A DNA stretch of 34,117 bases, from contig JAEOSO010000006.1 of the NCBI GenBank assembly GCA_016840315.1, forward strand, positions 1 to 34,117. The letters run 5' to 3'. Each line of letters starts with the position of its first letter. The first letter of the stretch is position 1. A program made the position numbers and the translations under genes. Of this stretch, positions 8,417-18,253 are shown in pieces. The stretch is from Candidatus Borrarchaeota archaeon. GTDB lineage: Archaea; Asgardarchaeota; Sifarchaeia; Borrarchaeales; Borrarchaeaceae. The notes under the pieces are model-generated. The model did no database searches and had not been told where the DNA came from. It worked only from the letters and a program-made list of their open reading frames with translations.

Positions 8417-9970
8417 ATGGCTAGCCGTCTCAACGAGTCAAATAATGCGGTCTTGGTAATTGGTGGTGGCATTGCAGGTATCCAGTCATCACTGGATCTT
8501 GCAAAATTAGGTTTTAAAACCTACCTCGTTGAAAAACGCCCTAATGTTGGAGGCGGGATGACACAACTTGATAAATTGTATCCAACAATGGAAGACTCGC
8601 TTTATTACCTCACTCCTCTTTTTGGTGATCTATTAGAGAATCCAAATATCGAACTCCTTACATATTCTGAGGTAACAAATGTCACAGGATCTGCAGGCAA
8701 CTTTCAGATAACTATTTTAAAGCACCCTCGTTTTGTTGAAGGAGCAAAATGTGACGCTTGTGACACATGCGCCACTGTTTGTCCCATGGTAGCTGTAGAT
8801 AATGATTTTAACGTTGGTCTTGGTAGAAGAAAAGCTGCTTATACACCCTTTACTCAAGCAGTGCCAAAAACTTATGTGATCGACAAAGATATTTGTTTAT
8901 ACTTCAATGCCAATAAAATGTGTAAAAGTTGCCAAATACTCTGTCCAAAAGGTGCTATTGACTTTGATCAGAAGCCAGTTGAGACTCAAGTCGATGTTAA
9001 TGCAATAATCATCGCAACAGGTGTGTCACGGCATGATGACACAATTCTCTCAAAGTTTGGTTATGATTTTGAAAACATACTAACGGCTTTGGAATTTGAA
9101 AGAATTCTAACTCCGAATGGACCTACAGAGGGGCAAATAGTTAGAATCTCTGATAGACAGACTCCTGAAAGCATTGCATTCATTACCTTAGACTCATCAA
9201 CATCACAAAAAGCGGGTGCAATAAAACAGGCTATTCGTGTCAAAGAAAAAAATCCTAATATCGAATGCTCCGTTCTTATGAATGGAACTTTAGAAAATGA
9301 GGTGTTTGCCAAATTCATTCAAAGGTCAATAGAAGACGGTGTCAGTTATATTGATGGAAGCATTTCTGCAGTAGAAGAAGATCCAGACAGTAAAGATTTG
9401 GTCATCCAATACGAAGATAAAACAAAAGAAACTAATGAAATAAAAGTTAATACGGCTGTTCTCTTTGATAAGTTGCTTCCCTCTGAAGATATGACCCAAT
9501 TGGCTTCCGTTTTAGGTTTAAAACTGAATAAAAAAGGGTTTTTCGTTAAGAAATCGAAATCAGAACCCCTTGAAACAAAAAATCCTGGAATCTTTGTAAT
9601 AGGCGATGATCTGCAACAGGAAAGCATTATTGCAGCGATGACAGATGTCAATGCTGTCGTATCAAAAATTGTTTCGCAATTTGCACCACCGGAATTATGG
9701 ACACCAAAAGCATTCGTTGAAACAGAATACTGTATTGGTTGCGGATATTGTAGAGAAGCATGTCCCTTCTATGCTATTAGTCTCCAGGTAGTAGAACTAG
9801 AGTTACCTGTGGTGGAGGTGGTTGGCATCTCACTTAAAACAAGAAAAGCGCAGGTACATGAGAGCCTTTGTAGAGGTTGCGGAATCTGCGTTTCAGAATG
9901 TCCTGTTCAAGCTATCAGATATGGTGATCCAGAAACATTGGAGCAGGTAATCTCTGCTCTTACTGAATAG
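8417..9970 (+). CDS. Divergent HdrA-like flavoprotein lacking the N-terminal HdrA domain
   Basis: AVLVIGGGIAGIQSSLDLAKLGFKTYLVEKRPNVGGGMTQLDKLYPTMEDSLYYLTPLF...; C-terminal CIGCGYCREACPF and CRGCGICVSECPVQAI. Confidence 0.85.
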   Translation: MASRLNESNNAVLVIGGGIAGIQSSLDLAKLGFKTYLVEKRPNVGGGMTQLDKLYPTMEDSLYYLTPLFGDLLENPNIELLTYSEVTNVTGSAGNFQITILKHPRFVEGAKCDACDTCATVCPMVAVDNDFNVGLGRRKAAYTPFTQAVPKTYVIDKDICLYFNANKMCKSCQILCPKGAIDFDQKPVETQVDVNAIIIATGVSRHDDTILSKFGYDFENILTALEFERILTPNGPTEGQIVRISDRQTPESIAFITLDSSTSQKAGAIKQAIRVKEKNPNIECSVLMNGTLENEVFAKFIQRSIEDGVSYIDGSISAVEEDPDSKDLVIQYEDKTKETNEIKVNTAVLFDKLLPSEDMTQLASVLGLKLNKKGFFVKKSKSEPLETKNPGIFVIGDDLQQESIIAAMTDVNAVVSKIVSQFAPPELWTPKAFVETEYCIGCGYCREACPFYAISLQVVELELPVVEVVGISLKTRKAQVHESLCRGCGICVSECPVQAIRYGDPETLEQVISALTE

Positions 9971-10072
9971 TTTAAAATTGATGTTCAAAATCTGACATAA
10001 TGGAAAAATTAAAAGAAAAAGGCTAAGATCGTATATTCGAAATCAATCTTATCCAAATGCAATCAAAAAAAA

Positions 10073-11803
10073 GTGGTGACATTGACAAATCTATTAATCA
10101 AAAATGGTACAGTTTTTGACCCAATTAACAATATTGATGGCGAAAAAATAGATATCGCTATCAGAGACGGAAAAATCGTGGAAAAGGCTGACTCTAACGC
10201 TAGAGTCATAGACGCATCAAAAATGATTGTTATGCCTGGTGGCGTTGACCTTCATGCACATATTGCAGGCAGCAAAGTAAACGCAGGGCGTCTCTTTAGA
10301 CCGGAAGACCATCGATACGAGGCTTATGCACGTACAGCAACGACTCGTGCCGGTGTGGGGCATTCCGTTCCGTCAACATTCACGGCTGGCTATCGATACG
10401 CAAATATGGGTTATACAACAGTAGTAGAGCCCGCGGTTCCACCCCTCAAAGCTAGGCATACCCACGAGGAGTTGAGAGACACTCCAATAATTGATAAAGC
10501 ATGTTTCCCTCTTTTTGGAAACAATTGGTATGTCTTAGAATGTATAGCAAATGATGACCTTGATATGTTATCAGCCTATATTGCTTGGATGCTAAAATCA
10601 ACAAAAGGATATGCTATCAAAATCGTAAATCCTGGCGGTAGTGAAGCTTGGTCATGGGGCAAAAATGTTGGTGCATTAGATGATCCAGTTCCTAGTTTCA
10701 ATGTTACTCCAAGACAAATTATCCAATATTTAGCTAAAGCAAACGAAAAATTAGGACTTCCTCATCCAATCCATCTCCACACTGTGAAACTTGGACAACC
10801 GGGTAACTTTGATGTGACTATAGAGACAATGGAAGCGTTAAAGGGTATTAAAGTAGCAGGAAATGGAAATGGAGGACGCACGGAAGTTCTTCATATGACA
10901 CATCTTCAATTTCACTCTTACGGTGGAAAAGGTTGGAAAGACTTCAGATCAGCTGCAGCCGATGTCGCTGATTATCTGAACAAAAATGCTCACGTAAGTT
11001 TTGATCTCGGTCAGATCATCTTCGGAGATACCACTACAATGACCGCCGACGGACCTATGGAATATCGCCTGTATAAATTAACGCACAACAAGTGGTTGAA
11101 TGGTGACGTTGAATTAGAATGCGGTTCAGGTGTGGTGCCTTTTAAATATTCCAGAAAGAATCCAGTGAATGCAATCCAGTTTACGATTGGTCTCGAATAC
11201 GCATTACTTATTGAAAATCCATGGCGAGTAGTTCTAACAACTGACCATCCTAATGGAGGTCCATTTACTACATATCCTGGAGTTATCTCTTGGCTTATGA
11301 GCAAAAAAGCACGTGACTACCTGTTAAAGACTTCTCATAAAAAGGCAACTAGCGCTAGCACATTAAGTGATATTGACAGAGAATTGACCTTCAATGAAAT
11401 TGCAATAATGACGCGAGCAGCCGCTGCAAGATTATTAGGCTTAAAGAATAAAGGACATCTCGGAATTGGAGCAGATGCTGATATAGCTGTCTATAATTTT
11501 GATCCAGCATTAAATCCCAGTGACAATCATGTTGCTATACAAAAAGCATTCTCTAATACTGCGTATACTATTAAAGAAGGCAAAGTAGTAGCAAAAGATG
11601 GAGAAATCTTAGCATCACCAGAAGGAAGAACCTTCTGGCTAGACCTAAAGATTCCAGAGGAGTTAGAATTTGCATTATTGCCAGTCTTACAAGAAAAATT
11701 CCGGAGTTACTACACAATTCAACTCAGCAATTATCCGGTACAACTAGAGTATCTACCTCGCTCTACACCAATTGAAATGGATGTCACAGAAAATTTTAGT
11801 TAA
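10073..11803 (+). CDS. fwdA: Formylmethanofuran dehydrogenase subunit A (amidohydrolase)
   Basis: 576 aa; GGVDLHAHIAGSKVNAGRLFRPEDH, GNGNGGRTEVLHMTHLQFHSYGG, TTDHPNGGPFTTYP. GTG start. Confidence 0.93.
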   Translation: MVTLTNLLIKNGTVFDPINNIDGEKIDIAIRDGKIVEKADSNARVIDASKMIVMPGGVDLHAHIAGSKVNAGRLFRPEDHRYEAYARTATTRAGVGHSVPSTFTAGYRYANMGYTTVVEPAVPPLKARHTHEELRDTPIIDKACFPLFGNNWYVLECIANDDLDMLSAYIAWMLKSTKGYAIKIVNPGGSEAWSWGKNVGALDDPVPSFNVTPRQIIQYLAKANEKLGLPHPIHLHTVKLGQPGNFDVTIETMEALKGIKVAGNGNGGRTEVLHMTHLQFHSYGGKGWKDFRSAAADVADYLNKNAHVSFDLGQIIFGDTTTMTADGPMEYRLYKLTHNKWLNGDVELECGSGVVPFKYSRKNPVNAIQFTIGLEYALLIENPWRVVLTTDHPNGGPFTTYPGVISWLMSKKARDYLLKTSHKKATSASTLSDIDRELTFNEIAIMTRAAAARLLGLKNKGHLGIGADADIAVYNFDPALNPSDNHVAIQKAFSNTAYTIKEGKVVAKDGEILASPEGRTFWLDLKIPEELEFALLPVLQEKFRSYYTIQLSNYPVQLEYLPRSTPIEMDVTENFS

Positions 11804-11991
11804 AATCTTTCATCTCCCACAAGCGTCTGTACCTTCTTTTTGTTTTTAAGAGACTTCGAGAATTATTTTTAATTCTTTATATATTGCACATTATGCAGAT
11901 ACTGATTTTTAAATGAATTTTTTGAAAGAAAACAAGAGAAACGCAGAAAACATTAATGAAATGTTTATCGCTTATTTTGAAATTTTGAGAT

Positions 11992-12978
11992 ATGGGTGTG
12001 TTCATGGGTTGGATACCGCTCTCAAGTGTGAAGCCATTTGAGATGGATCGCGCTACAAGACAACGACTTTATTTTGGGCTTGGAGAATTCCCACCATTAA
12101 ATATAGTAAATCCCAAAGATGTGGAAAACTATCTGCAATGGCATCCTAAATTGATAAACAACGAGAAGCTCATATCAGTAACAGAAGTCTATGGATATTA
12201 CCCTGATCTCTACGAGCACTGGTCGCGGAACAAAGTCTACCTTATAGAATTTTTAACTGAGGGTCTCCCTATAAGTAATTCGTACGATTTGGGAAGCAGT
12301 TTGGATCTCGTAAAGGAAAATGTAGTTGGAAAGATTGTAGACCCCGACGTTGGTATCCACGAACGCTCTGTTCAAACAAAATTATTTGAAAGTGGTTTCC
12401 CCGTACCCGAACCAAGAGGGTTATCGCTTCCTACAACCGCTGAAGATGAAGAAATCTTAAGACGTGCGAAACCTAAATCTGTGCTTTGGATGGACTTCGT
12501 GGAATCTAAATATACTTTTGAAAAGTATATGCTCTACCTATGTGTCGGAGAGGAAAAGGTTAATTCCAAATCATTCCAAAGAATAGCAGACCTAATTGCG
12601 GCGATGTGGGATCTCGATGTAGCTCATGGTGATCTAAAAGGGGAGCATATTTTACAAACGAATAAAGATAGATGGGTAATCATCGACCTTGGAGAAGCGA
12701 AAGAAGATGAGTATGCCGCCCGTGTGAATGATTTATACATCTTAATCACTGATACGACCGTTTTTGTAGAGCGTCACTTACGATCAAGGAAATTAGATGA
12801 GGAATCGTTCACTCATGCCCTGTCCGATTTGAGCGATGTGTTAACTTTATTCCTAGAACAAATTAGTTCTTCTGTTCAGCAAACGTTGTTAAATGATGTA
12901 TTTCAGAAAATTTACCGCGAAGCGCACGTGCTTTCAAATGGCTTTCGCAATATCATTGCCTCAGCCTTCCCGAAGTGA
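11992..12978 (+). CDS. Protein kinase-like protein (RIO/Bud32-type fold)
   Basis: LDVAHGDLKGEHILQTNKDRWVIIDLGEAKEDEYAARVNDLYIL resembles the catalytic loop HGDL and DLG/DFG of Bud32/RIO kinases. Confidence 0.6.
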   Translation: MGVFMGWIPLSSVKPFEMDRATRQRLYFGLGEFPPLNIVNPKDVENYLQWHPKLINNEKLISVTEVYGYYPDLYEHWSRNKVYLIEFLTEGLPISNSYDLGSSLDLVKENVVGKIVDPDVGIHERSVQTKLFESGFPVPEPRGLSLPTTAEDEEILRRAKPKSVLWMDFVESKYTFEKYMLYLCVGEEKVNSKSFQRIADLIAAMWDLDVAHGDLKGEHILQTNKDRWVIIDLGEAKEDEYAARVNDLYILITDTTVFVERHLRSRKLDEESFTHALSDLSDVLTLFLEQISSSVQQTLLNDVFQKIYREAHVLSNGFRNIIASAFPK

Positions 12979-13140
12979 CCAATTCCATTATCACAATTTC
13001 TCGTTTTTTGCCATTTCACTTCATATTTCTTCACGTCTAAGAAAGAGTCTTCTTCTTGAATTATCCTTTTTACGAGAAATAATAAAAATGATGATTACGT
13101 TGCCTACTCAGGAAAGATCACAAGGCAAGGATGAGAAAGA

Positions 13141-15009
13141 ATGAAAACGATGGTGCTAGGTAATTCACTACTAACGGTTACGATTAACGAAAATGCCGAC
13201 ATTGCTGAAATGTATTTTCCGTATGTGGGACTCTACCAGTTGGTAGATAAGATGTATATGGGAGTCTGGGAGAAATCAAATGGTATTAATTGGCTTAAGG
13301 ATTCGCATAACTGGACTGTTTCTCAGGCCTATATAGACGATTCTCAGATTGGGGTAACTCATGCGATAAACAAACATGATATAAGCCTAACGATAAGAGA
13401 TTTCGTATATCCTTATCTCCCGATCTTTGTACGAGATATTATCATTGAGAGCCCTAACCAACGGGATATTAAACTATTCAGTTATCATGATATACATTTT
13501 ACGGGTATGGCGATTCCTGATTCAGCTGTTTATGATAAAAAGATTAAAAGTATCGTACATTACGAACTTTCAAATTATATCCTAATCGGAAGTATCCCAC
13601 ACTTCACTCAGCTAGCATGTGGTCGCGCCGATTTTAAAGGTTTGCGCGGTACTTTTGTAGACGCTGAGGATGGTGATCTATCAGGCTGCACGGCCTCACA
13701 TGGACCAGTAGATTCCGCAATAGGCGTCAACGTGAGTTTAGATCCTCAAAAAAGTCCATTTTCACGGGTTTCATTGTTCTTTTGTGCGGGACAAGGATAT
13801 CATGCGGCGAACAACGCTCGAAAAGTTGTTCACGATAAAACAATTGATAAATTGTACGATGAGACCTTCGTCTTTTGGAATCGATGGTTAAAGAATGCAA
13901 GAGATTCAGCAAATGCTGAAAATGTAACTGACGAACGGCTTAAGAAACTTTTTAACGTTTCAGTGTTAATCACGGCTTTAATGTGTGATCATCATACAGG
14001 TTCGATTATTGCCTCTCCTGATGCAGACATTATGAGATATGGCGGAGATACCTATCTCTATTGCTGGCCGAGAGATGCTGCTTTTGTAGTCAAGGGATTC
14101 GATTCAATCTCACAATTTTCCCTATCTCGCAAATTCTTTGATTTCTGCATAAAGACTCTAGGGTTAGGTGGCTATTGGCTTCATAGATATTGTCCTGACG
14201 GGTCATTTGGACCTACTTGGCATGAATACCCATTTATACAGGTTGACCAGACCGGTAGCGTCCTGTTTGCGCTTGACAGTCATTGCAGAGCATTATCGGA
14301 TTTGGAATATCTTAGAAACCACAAATTGTGGGAAATGATAAAAGGTGCAGCAGAATTTCTTATGAGGTGGAGAGATGAAGAAACAAGGCTGCCAAAACCT
14401 ATAAGCTACGACCTCTGGGAGGAAAGAACAGGAATCTTCACCTATTCTTCTTCGGCAGTATATGGCGGACTTTTAGGAGCGTCTAGAATTGCCCATAATC
14501 TTGGAAAACTGGATTTTTCAAAACGTTGGCATAAAGGAGCAGAGGAGATAAAAGAAGCAATACAGAGATTTCTCTGGAATCCGAAAATCCAGAGATTCAG
14601 AAGATCTATTAAGCCAGAAGATGATACTGTCGATTCATCATTATTTGGCATTTGGTTTTTTGATGTTCTCCCGCCTTCTGATGGTCGCGTGCGTTCCACC
14701 ATGAAAGCAATTGAAGATCATCTTTTGAAAGAACATGGAGTTTGCAGGTATCAAGGTGATACTTATCAAGGTCACATGAACCCTTGGATTATTTGCACGT
14801 TGTTCCTCGCGGAATATTATCTCTGGATTAATGAGACAGAAAAAGCTCTTAAATTGTTTCATCTAGTTGCAGATAATGCTTTAGAGACCTATCTACTTCC
14901 AGAACAAGTTGATTCTAAAGGAACGCCATTAAGTGTTGTGCCTTTAACATGGTCACATTCTCAGTATTTGATCGCCTTTAAGCAGTTGGCAAAGCAATTG
15001 GCAAAATAA
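13141..15009 (+). CDS. Glycoside hydrolase family 15 (glucoamylase-like)
   Basis: 622 aa; DIAEMYFPYVG N-terminal domain, YGGDTYLYCWPRDAAFVVKGFDSI, HRYCPDGSFGPTWHEYPFIQVDQTGSVLFAL, PISYDLWEERTGIFTYSSSAVYGGL, PLTWSHSQYLIAF. Confidence 0.85.
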   Translation: MKTMVLGNSLLTVTINENADIAEMYFPYVGLYQLVDKMYMGVWEKSNGINWLKDSHNWTVSQAYIDDSQIGVTHAINKHDISLTIRDFVYPYLPIFVRDIIIESPNQRDIKLFSYHDIHFTGMAIPDSAVYDKKIKSIVHYELSNYILIGSIPHFTQLACGRADFKGLRGTFVDAEDGDLSGCTASHGPVDSAIGVNVSLDPQKSPFSRVSLFFCAGQGYHAANNARKVVHDKTIDKLYDETFVFWNRWLKNARDSANAENVTDERLKKLFNVSVLITALMCDHHTGSIIASPDADIMRYGGDTYLYCWPRDAAFVVKGFDSISQFSLSRKFFDFCIKTLGLGGYWLHRYCPDGSFGPTWHEYPFIQVDQTGSVLFALDSHCRALSDLEYLRNHKLWEMIKGAAEFLMRWRDEETRLPKPISYDLWEERTGIFTYSSSAVYGGLLGASRIAHNLGKLDFSKRWHKGAEEIKEAIQRFLWNPKIQRFRRSIKPEDDTVDSSLFGIWFFDVLPPSDGRVRSTMKAIEDHLLKEHGVCRYQGDTYQGHMNPWIICTLFLAEYYLWINETEKALKLFHLVADNALETYLLPEQVDSKGTPLSVVPLTWSHSQYLIAFKQLAKQLAK

Positions 15010-15072
15010 TTTATCGGATTGTGTTACGCTGAAGTAATTAAAAAAGGAACTCTCTCTAGGAGAGATTTAATC

Positions 15073-16425
15073 CTATGCTTGGACTTGTCGTATCATATAT
15101 CTTTGAATGAACCTGTAGAAGAAGAAGCTTGCAGGTGATGAAAAGAAACGAAACAATTTTTTACCGAGTGGAGACTTCTCAGGATACGCCCAATCCCATA
15201 GAGTTTTGTGGAAAAGTGTATCAATTGCACTCGGGACAGCTATCTTCGCCCAAACACTTAGATCAGCAAATTTTTTAATTGCATCCAAACCAAAATACTT
15301 GTCTTGGTCTTCAAAACTCATCTTTTTCAAAAGGTCGACCCGAACTTCCATTTTGGAGATATATAATTCTAATTGTTCCATCATTTGTATGTCTTCTTCT
15401 GAAAAAATTGCTTGTGTTAACTCTTCTTTCCTAAATTCACTTAACTCATTGTCCTGAAGAAAAATTGGCGTCCGCCAGAGGATGTCCTCAAATTTATTAA
15501 GTTGCAAAAGCTCATTCCACGTAGCGGTGCGGTTAAACTTTTTTGCAATCCAATTTCTAAAGAAATAATAATTTTTCTTAAGTTTATACTTGAATTTTCC
15601 TCTTTCCTTTATTTTCTCCTGTAGTCTCCTGTCAAGATCAAATATCTGATTCATATATATATCCAGATCTATTTCTAAACCCTTTAATTCATCTGACTCC
15701 AAGAAGTAGAATTCGTAATAGCGTTTGGCATCAAAGGGAGAATGTGGTCTCAATATCCCTGTTAATCGTCGAGAGAATCTTGCTAAGCCATCAACGAATA
15801 AACGTACGAAAGTAGACGAACTGACTATTTTTGTATATACCTTTTCGAAGTGGACACGAGTTGTAAGCTCAGAGGGTTTTAACAACCCCATGGCATGATC
15901 TCCTGGTTGGAGAAAAACTTCACATCCTTTTACGGCATCTTCTAATTTTTTATGTTTTCCAAGGTCATCTTTCATAAGAACAGGGAATCCATGAGCTGCT
16001 GTATTCAAGAAATAATAATTTTTTAAGTTACCTGCTGCTGGATAAACCTGAAAGATTACTCTCTCAAGGTCGCCTGGGTGATCTGCATCCACAACACCTT
16101 GTACGGACAGACCTTTTGAGAAGGCAAGGAATGTGTACATTACATACCTTTCTTCGATCTTAAGGCCAGGTAATTTTAGCAGAAATCCTATCATTTCTGA
16201 AAGGCCTTTTTCTTTAGCCCATTCGTGAGTCATTATTAGATATTTCTGTCTCTCTAAGTCCGATTGAATAAACTTGAATAGTTCTAACGTATCTCTTTCA
16301 GCAATGATATTCTCCAGTTTTTGGTAAAGCTCGTCATAAGTTGTTTCATATTTCTCTACTACCGTATCCCTACTTTTCTCTTCATATTTTAGTTCTCTCT
16401 CGGTGATTGCTACTTTCATCTTCAA
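15073..16425 (-). CDS. Hypothetical protein, 450 aa
   Basis: Long ORF, no motif recognised; many charged, helix-prone segments. Confidence 0.65.
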   Translation of the reverse strand: MKMKVAITERELKYEEKSRDTVVEKYETTYDELYQKLENIIAERDTLELFKFIQSDLERQKYLIMTHEWAKEKGLSEMIGFLLKLPGLKIEERYVMYTFLAFSKGLSVQGVVDADHPGDLERVIFQVYPAAGNLKNYYFLNTAAHGFPVLMKDDLGKHKKLEDAVKGCEVFLQPGDHAMGLLKPSELTTRVHFEKVYTKIVSSSTFVRLFVDGLARFSRRLTGILRPHSPFDAKRYYEFYFLESDELKGLEIDLDIYMNQIFDLDRRLQEKIKERGKFKYKLKKNYYFFRNWIAKKFNRTATWNELLQLNKFEDILWRTPIFLQDNELSEFRKEELTQAIFSEEDIQMMEQLELYISKMEVRVDLLKKMSFEDQDKYFGLDAIKKFADLSVWAKIAVPSAIDTLFHKTLWDWAYPEKSPLGKKLFRFFSSPASFFFYRFIQRYMIRQVQA

Positions 16426-16686
16426 TTTTTTTCCCTCTAAATGGGAGTAATTTGCGTCTATATATTATCACAAAAAGTAATAAGAACTTTGCATATATTC
16501 ATCTCTTATTATCATATAAGCCTGTCTTATAACTCAAAGAAGTGTACTCTTCATAGTGTTTACTGATTTTTACCGCTTCTCTCGTTTTTGTATCACATCT
16601 ATAAGATTTACGGACACTGTCATGATCAATTATGATAATTAATAAACAAAAAAATAAAAGCCTACAAAACTTATAAAGGCATGTAA

Positions 16687-16792
16687 GCTATGCAAACCCG
16701 TCGATGTTATCAACCAAATAACATTGCATAGCAAACTACCGCAGAGAAGATTATTTTCTCAACCTTCTCTCTCCCGTGTAGGGAGTTAGAAG
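16687..16792 (+). promoter_or_regulatory. Structured leader/operator upstream of cdhC
   Basis: GCTATGCA(16687-16694)+ATGTTAT(16704-16710) pair with ATAACATTGCATAGC(16718-16732): 15-bp helix with a 9-nt one-sided bulge. Followed by two mutually exclusive helices sharing CTTCT(16764-16768). TATA-like ttataaa at 16671. Confidence 0.5.
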
Positions 16793-16827
16793 TTTCTTAT
16801 TAATCACCAAAAGGAAGAGGTGGAAAA

Positions 16828-18252
16828 ATGAGCTTTGAAGATATGCCCGTTGAAGTAGGCGTTATCTATGAAGGAGAACGGGTTAGAAAGGCGCAAATGT
16901 ATGCCGAATTTGGTGGTCCTAAAGTCACTGAAAAATTCGAGCTGTGTCGAGCGAAGACGCTGGACGAAATCGAAGATATGAAAGTAATCATAGAAGGTCC
17001 AGACATCTCGGAATTAGAGGAAGGGAAAAGTTATCCGCTGGGAGTGATTGCAGAAGTATCAGGAGAGCAAATAGAAGAAGAACTTGAAGGTGTCTTTGAG
17101 AGGAGACTTCATGAGTTCAATAATTACATTCAGGGCTGGATGCACCTTAATCAAAGATACGATATTTGGATGCGTCTGAGCAAAGATTCTTTTAACAAAG
17201 GTTTAAACACATTTCAAGTTGTTGGCACAATTCTTATGCGACTTTACAAGGCAGAATTACCTATTATCGAAAAAATTCAGATGCGGTTCATTACTGACCC
17301 AGAAGCAATAAAGCCGTACTATGAAGAGGCATTACAGATCTATGAGGCGAGAGACGCTAGAGCGCGAGCACTCAGCGATGATGACGTAGAAGAATTCTAT
17401 GGATGTGTTCTGTGTCAATCTTTTGCACCCAGTCACTGCTGTGTCATCACGCCACAAAGAATGGCTTTGTGTGGAGCTATTTCATGGTTTGATGCACGTG
17501 CATCTGCAAGAATTGATCCCAAAGGTCCAAATTTCAAAATCGACAAAGGCGAAGTCATTGATGCCTTTAAGGGCGAATATGAGGGAGCAAATGAAGCCCT
17601 CAAAGAGAAATCTCTTGGTGAAGTAACCCGCGTGTTCTTACATACGATGTTCGAGCTCCCACACACAAGTTGCGGATGTTTTGAGGCAATTGCGTTCTAC
17701 ATTCCAGAAGTGGATGGAATTGCTCTTGCACACAGAGATTTCCGTGGTCCTACTGTTAACGGCTTAGCTTTTTCGACCATGGCGACATCCGTCGGTGGTG
17801 GACTGCAAACCGAAGGTTTTCTTGGAATATCAATTGAATACATGAGATCACCAAAGTTCCTTCAAGCAGATGGAGGCTGGGAACGTATTGTTTGGATGCC
17901 TGCAGACGTAAAAGAGCGCGTAAAGGACGGAATACCAGAGGAACTCTTTGACAAAATTGCAACAGACGCTGACACAATGTCAGTAGATGACTTAAAAGGC
18001 TTTTTGAAAGAGAAACAACATCCCATAAGTGAAAGATGGGCTGAAGAAGAGGCTGAAGAAGCAATCGAAGCCGCAGCAGAAGAAGGATCACCAATGATGC
18101 CATATCCAACGTCGCAACCTATTCAAATGTCTAGCATGAACATACCCCTCACGGGAGCAGGACAAGACATGATAACTTTGACATTGAAGGGTGTCAAGAT
18201 CTTTGCAGAGAAAGCAATCATAAAAAGAACAAAAGGAAAGAAGGGAAAGTAA
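16828..18252 (+). CDS. cdhC: Acetyl-CoA synthase subunit (CODH/ACS beta)
   Basis: 474 aa; YGCVLCQSFAPSHCCVITPQRMALCGAISWFDARA, HTSCGCFEAIAFYIPEVDGIALAHRDFRG, GGGLQTEGFLGISIEYMRSPKFLQADGGWERIVWMP. Confidence 0.95.
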   Translation: MSFEDMPVEVGVIYEGERVRKAQMYAEFGGPKVTEKFELCRAKTLDEIEDMKVIIEGPDISELEEGKSYPLGVIAEVSGEQIEEELEGVFERRLHEFNNYIQGWMHLNQRYDIWMRLSKDSFNKGLNTFQVVGTILMRLYKAELPIIEKIQMRFITDPEAIKPYYEEALQIYEARDARARALSDDDVEEFYGCVLCQSFAPSHCCVITPQRMALCGAISWFDARASARIDPKGPNFKIDKGEVIDAFKGEYEGANEALKEKSLGEVTRVFLHTMFELPHTSCGCFEAIAFYIPEVDGIALAHRDFRGPTVNGLAFSTMATSVGGGLQTEGFLGISIEYMRSPKFLQADGGWERIVWMPADVKERVKDGIPEELFDKIATDADTMSVDDLKGFLKEKQHPISERWAEEEAEEAIEAAAEEGSPMMPYPTSQPIQMSSMNIPLTGAGQDMITLTLKGVKIFAEKAIIKRTKGKKGK

Positions 18253-18253
18253 G

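Noticed and set aside
12893-13144. 83-aa ORF overlapping the kinase end and other antisense ORFs in the track (e.g. 2423-2683, 6236-6547, 9346-9651, 17756-18109, 29768-29992)
   Set aside because: Overlap well-supported coding genes in other frames and have no recognisable motifs.
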